The notes beneath the pieces were generated by a model that saw only the letters and a program-made list of their open reading frames with translations, did no database searches and had not been told where the DNA came from. Below are positions 62,039-64,000 of a stretch of 64,000 bases of DNA, piece by piece. Position numbers and translations under genes: made by a program. Position 1 is the first letter of the stretch; every line of letters starts with the position of its first letter. Location of the stretch: positions 9,875,284 to 9,939,283 of the forward strand of contig JAJEKV010000052.1 in NCBI GenBank assembly GCA_021234155.1. Reading direction: 5' to 3'. Source of the stretch: Isoetes taiwanensis (Eukaryota > Streptophyta > Lycopodiopsida > Isoetales > Isoetaceae).

Positions 62039-63437
62039 ATGGCTGCCACCGACCTACTTGCATGGTACCAGGATGGAGAGCATTGGGATCCACAGGTGCC
62101 CTTTGACCTGTTACGACCCTTTCTATGTCAGCGCCTTGACCTCATCACTAATATGCAGCGGCACCCAGATTATGCTGGATTCCTCGAGTTTTATACAGAG
62201 GAGATGCTTCCTCTGTGTATTCCTCTTGGGAAACCTCCCCAGTTGTATTTAGAACGGGATGTGGTCCGGGATATGCTAGGGGGTGACACCCACGCATATG
62301 ATGTGTTGAAGGGAAAGCTTAGATGGGGCAAGCAGCTGTCAGTTGTGCAGCATCAGGGGTGACAATATCTTGAAGTAGCCTTTGCCCTAGCCATCCTCAT
62401 GGATCAGTACGTTGAGGATGACACATTGCCGGTAGAGAAAGGCAAACTCCCTGAGCCTTCTGAGGAGGAGGAGGAGGAGGGGGAGCACATAGGCATGGGT
62501 GACCGCTGGAAGTAATTGGCGAGAGGAGATGCCACAACGTCGAGAGGGAACAAGCTGACGCTTGTAGGGCCAATAGACGCCCCTTCCAGTTGTGTATCAC
62601 CAAGGGCAAGAATATCTTCTCCTGGATGACATCATCTGGACCTATCACATGGTGGCCGGGTTTCAGCGCCGGCACAAGGACCATGTACTCTATGAGTTGG
62701 CGGAGTACTGTATGGATGATTTCATCGACTTTGCTCCTATTGACCTTCCCCAGGAGGTACAGCAGCTACTCCAATTCCACCAGGAGATCATAGAGCCAGC
62801 TGAGACTTTGCTATGGCTTTTGAACCGGTGATGCGGGGATCCGCCATCTCGGCCTTCACCGGATGCCTTTACTACGGCTATGGGACCTCATGTCCCAAAT
62901 ATTAATATGGTCGGGTTCCTCCTGGTTGGGATGAGGAGGGAGAGGATCTATACCATAATCCCCGCTCATTTGAAGGAAGAGCAGCAGAACTCAAGGAAGA
63001 AGTAGTCCCTATGGACTTGGACAAGGAGGTTGCCACGCAGAGACCCCAAGGGAAGGTATTGGGAAACCACCTTACCGCTTCTTCCTATCGCCTTTCGGCA
63101 GGGGGGGCAAGTTCTTTTATAGCCCGAGACTTGGGCCGGAGATAAGCTTCATGGTGGACCCTCCGCTTTTTCCACATTGGCGGGCACAAGCTTCCCTATC
63201 GTGACGTTTATTTATGTACTGCGACGACGGGGATCTTGCCCTGACGGCCTTGGGACAGGATATTGCACCCTGGATGAGTATGAAACTCCTTACGGCGGCC
63301 CCATTGGCTGTTGCCTATCCGCCAGAGGTTGCCTCCATTGCGGCTGCCACAGTAGACCCAGGGGTGACTCTGTTACGACACCGACCATCGCCACCACCTC
63401 CTCGGCCTATGGACGAAGGGGAGGGACCTAGTTCCTA
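62039..63437 (+). other. unrecognised GC-rich coding region (broken)
   Basis: From the ATG at 62039 a protein-like frame reads MAATDLLAWYQDGEHWDPQV and runs past 62360. Further protein-like readings follow: MYHQGQEYLLLDDIIWTYHM from 62592, an LPQEVQQLLQFHQEIIEP stretch, and a Pro-rich end PPPRPMDEGEGPSS stopping at 63438. An Asp/Glu-rich patch (62460-62485) separates them. Codon-like bias is clear but no domain is recognised. Interruptions show it is not intact. It may be an additional open frame of an LTR element or an unrelated gene fossil. Confidence 0.5.
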
Positions 63438-63660
63438 GACATTTGTATTACGCATATTCTACTGCGTATAGTTGTAAAATTTTGGACTTGGCATCTTCTT
63501 ACACATTTTATAATATATGTGCCATTTTCTTATGATCTATTATTATTGTGTCAATGACTACAATTAAATCGTTTTCTTCCATGATACTTCCTTGTATCTA
63601 TTAGGGTTTAGAGTATAAGAAAATTGTGCAATGTTCTATATTCATTCTTACCGTCTTGCA
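63438..63660 (+). other. AT-rich, intron-like separator
   Basis: A second drop in GC ends in CCGTCTTGCAG (63650-63660), a good acceptor, before a charged frame. Confidence 0.4.
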
Positions 63661-63774
63661 GACGAGGGACTCGAAGAATATGAAGAAAGAATTACCAACC
63701 AGATACGAAGGGATGATCCAGGACCGCCTAACCAGGATTATGGCCCGCGGTATGGGGAGTACCCGGAATGGGAC
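63661..63774 (+). other. short charged coding-like segment
   Basis: Reads DEGLEEYEERITNQIRRDD and on to YGPRYGEYPEW, stopping flush against the inverted LTR end at 63775. Unrecognised. Confidence 0.35.
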
Positions 63775-64000
63775 TGTGACGCTCCCTGAATATATACGGC
63801 GCTCCGGACGTATACATACGGGGACTTCCCCCTCCCATGGCAACCATCTCACCATGAGCAGGGCCCTCCGTCTAACTCGGGCCATCTATAGAGAGATGCC
63901 CGGGTGAAGGACACGGAGGTGTCATTCGGCCCACGCCTTCAATGGGGCTCCTAAGTCGCGGAAGCGTGAATACATGTTAGCACACAGGATAAATATATAT
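63775..64000 (-). mobile_element. inverted copy of the gypsy LTR 3' end (runs off window)
   Basis: The sequence from TGTGACGCTCCC to the window edge is the reverse complement of the right end of the LTR at 58262-59837 (matching about 59618-59837) with scattered differences. It is therefore a second LTR of the same family in minus orientation, cut by the window edge. Confidence 0.85.

Noticed and set aside
1-64000. CRISPR arrays, operons, riboswitches or prophage-like systems.
   Set aside because: The window is eukaryotic. No regularly spaced identical repeats with unique spacers or prokaryotic gene order were seen.

Overview
The window looks like a gene-poor, repeat-rich stretch of a large land-plant nuclear genome. 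The evidence is one intron-rich host gene of the plant BRF1 type, plant-style Ty1/copia and Ty3/gypsy fossils, Helitron 3' ends of the plant kind, plant LINE and SINE remnants, and low GC outside the repeats. I cannot name the species. A large-genome fern, gymnosperm or other non-grass plant would fit, but this is inference.

Layout. Positions 1-2000 hold a broken copia element on the minus strand. From 4.8 to 12.5 kb there are two GC-richer stretches (endonuclease-like, then reverse-transcriptase-like) that resemble one LINE split by about 3.2 kb of AT-rich DNA. From 15.7 to 18.8 kb lie two copies of a tRNA-like SINE, a foldback element, a CA/TG tract and simple repeats. I recognise nothing from 18.8 to 24.2 kb. 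At 24.25-25.14 kb a 702-bp-spaced direct repeat carries Helitron-like 3' ends and abuts the only intact gene I can defend. That gene is BRF1 (TFIIIB subunit), minus strand, 25196-32085, with 18 exons and a 709-residue product read directly from the sequence. From 32.5 to 38 kb the DNA is mostly unrecognised, apart from short duplications. A Helitron 3' hairpin lies at 38.1 kb, a 1.43-kb polypurine satellite at 38.75-40.18 kb, and an AGATTC-rich degenerate array at 41.27-41.81 kb. At 52.1-52.3 kb two Helitron ends face each other tail to tail.

From 53.5 kb to the end the window is dominated by LTR elements. These are an LTR with primer-binding site at 53.6-54.0 kb, a broken gypsy pol at 55.5-57.6 kb, two copies of a gypsy LTR start, a complete-looking 1.58-kb LTR (58262-59837) with a polypurine tract on its left and a primer-binding-like site on its right, and an inverted copy of that LTR's end at the right edge. 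The GC-rich DNA between the last two holds unfamiliar coding remnants and, unexpectedly, a degenerate histone H3 sequence (61477-61850).

The one working host function visible is RNA polymerase III initiation (BRF1). Everything else is best read as layers of transposons and local duplications. I found no tRNA or rRNA gene, CRISPR array or operon-like system.
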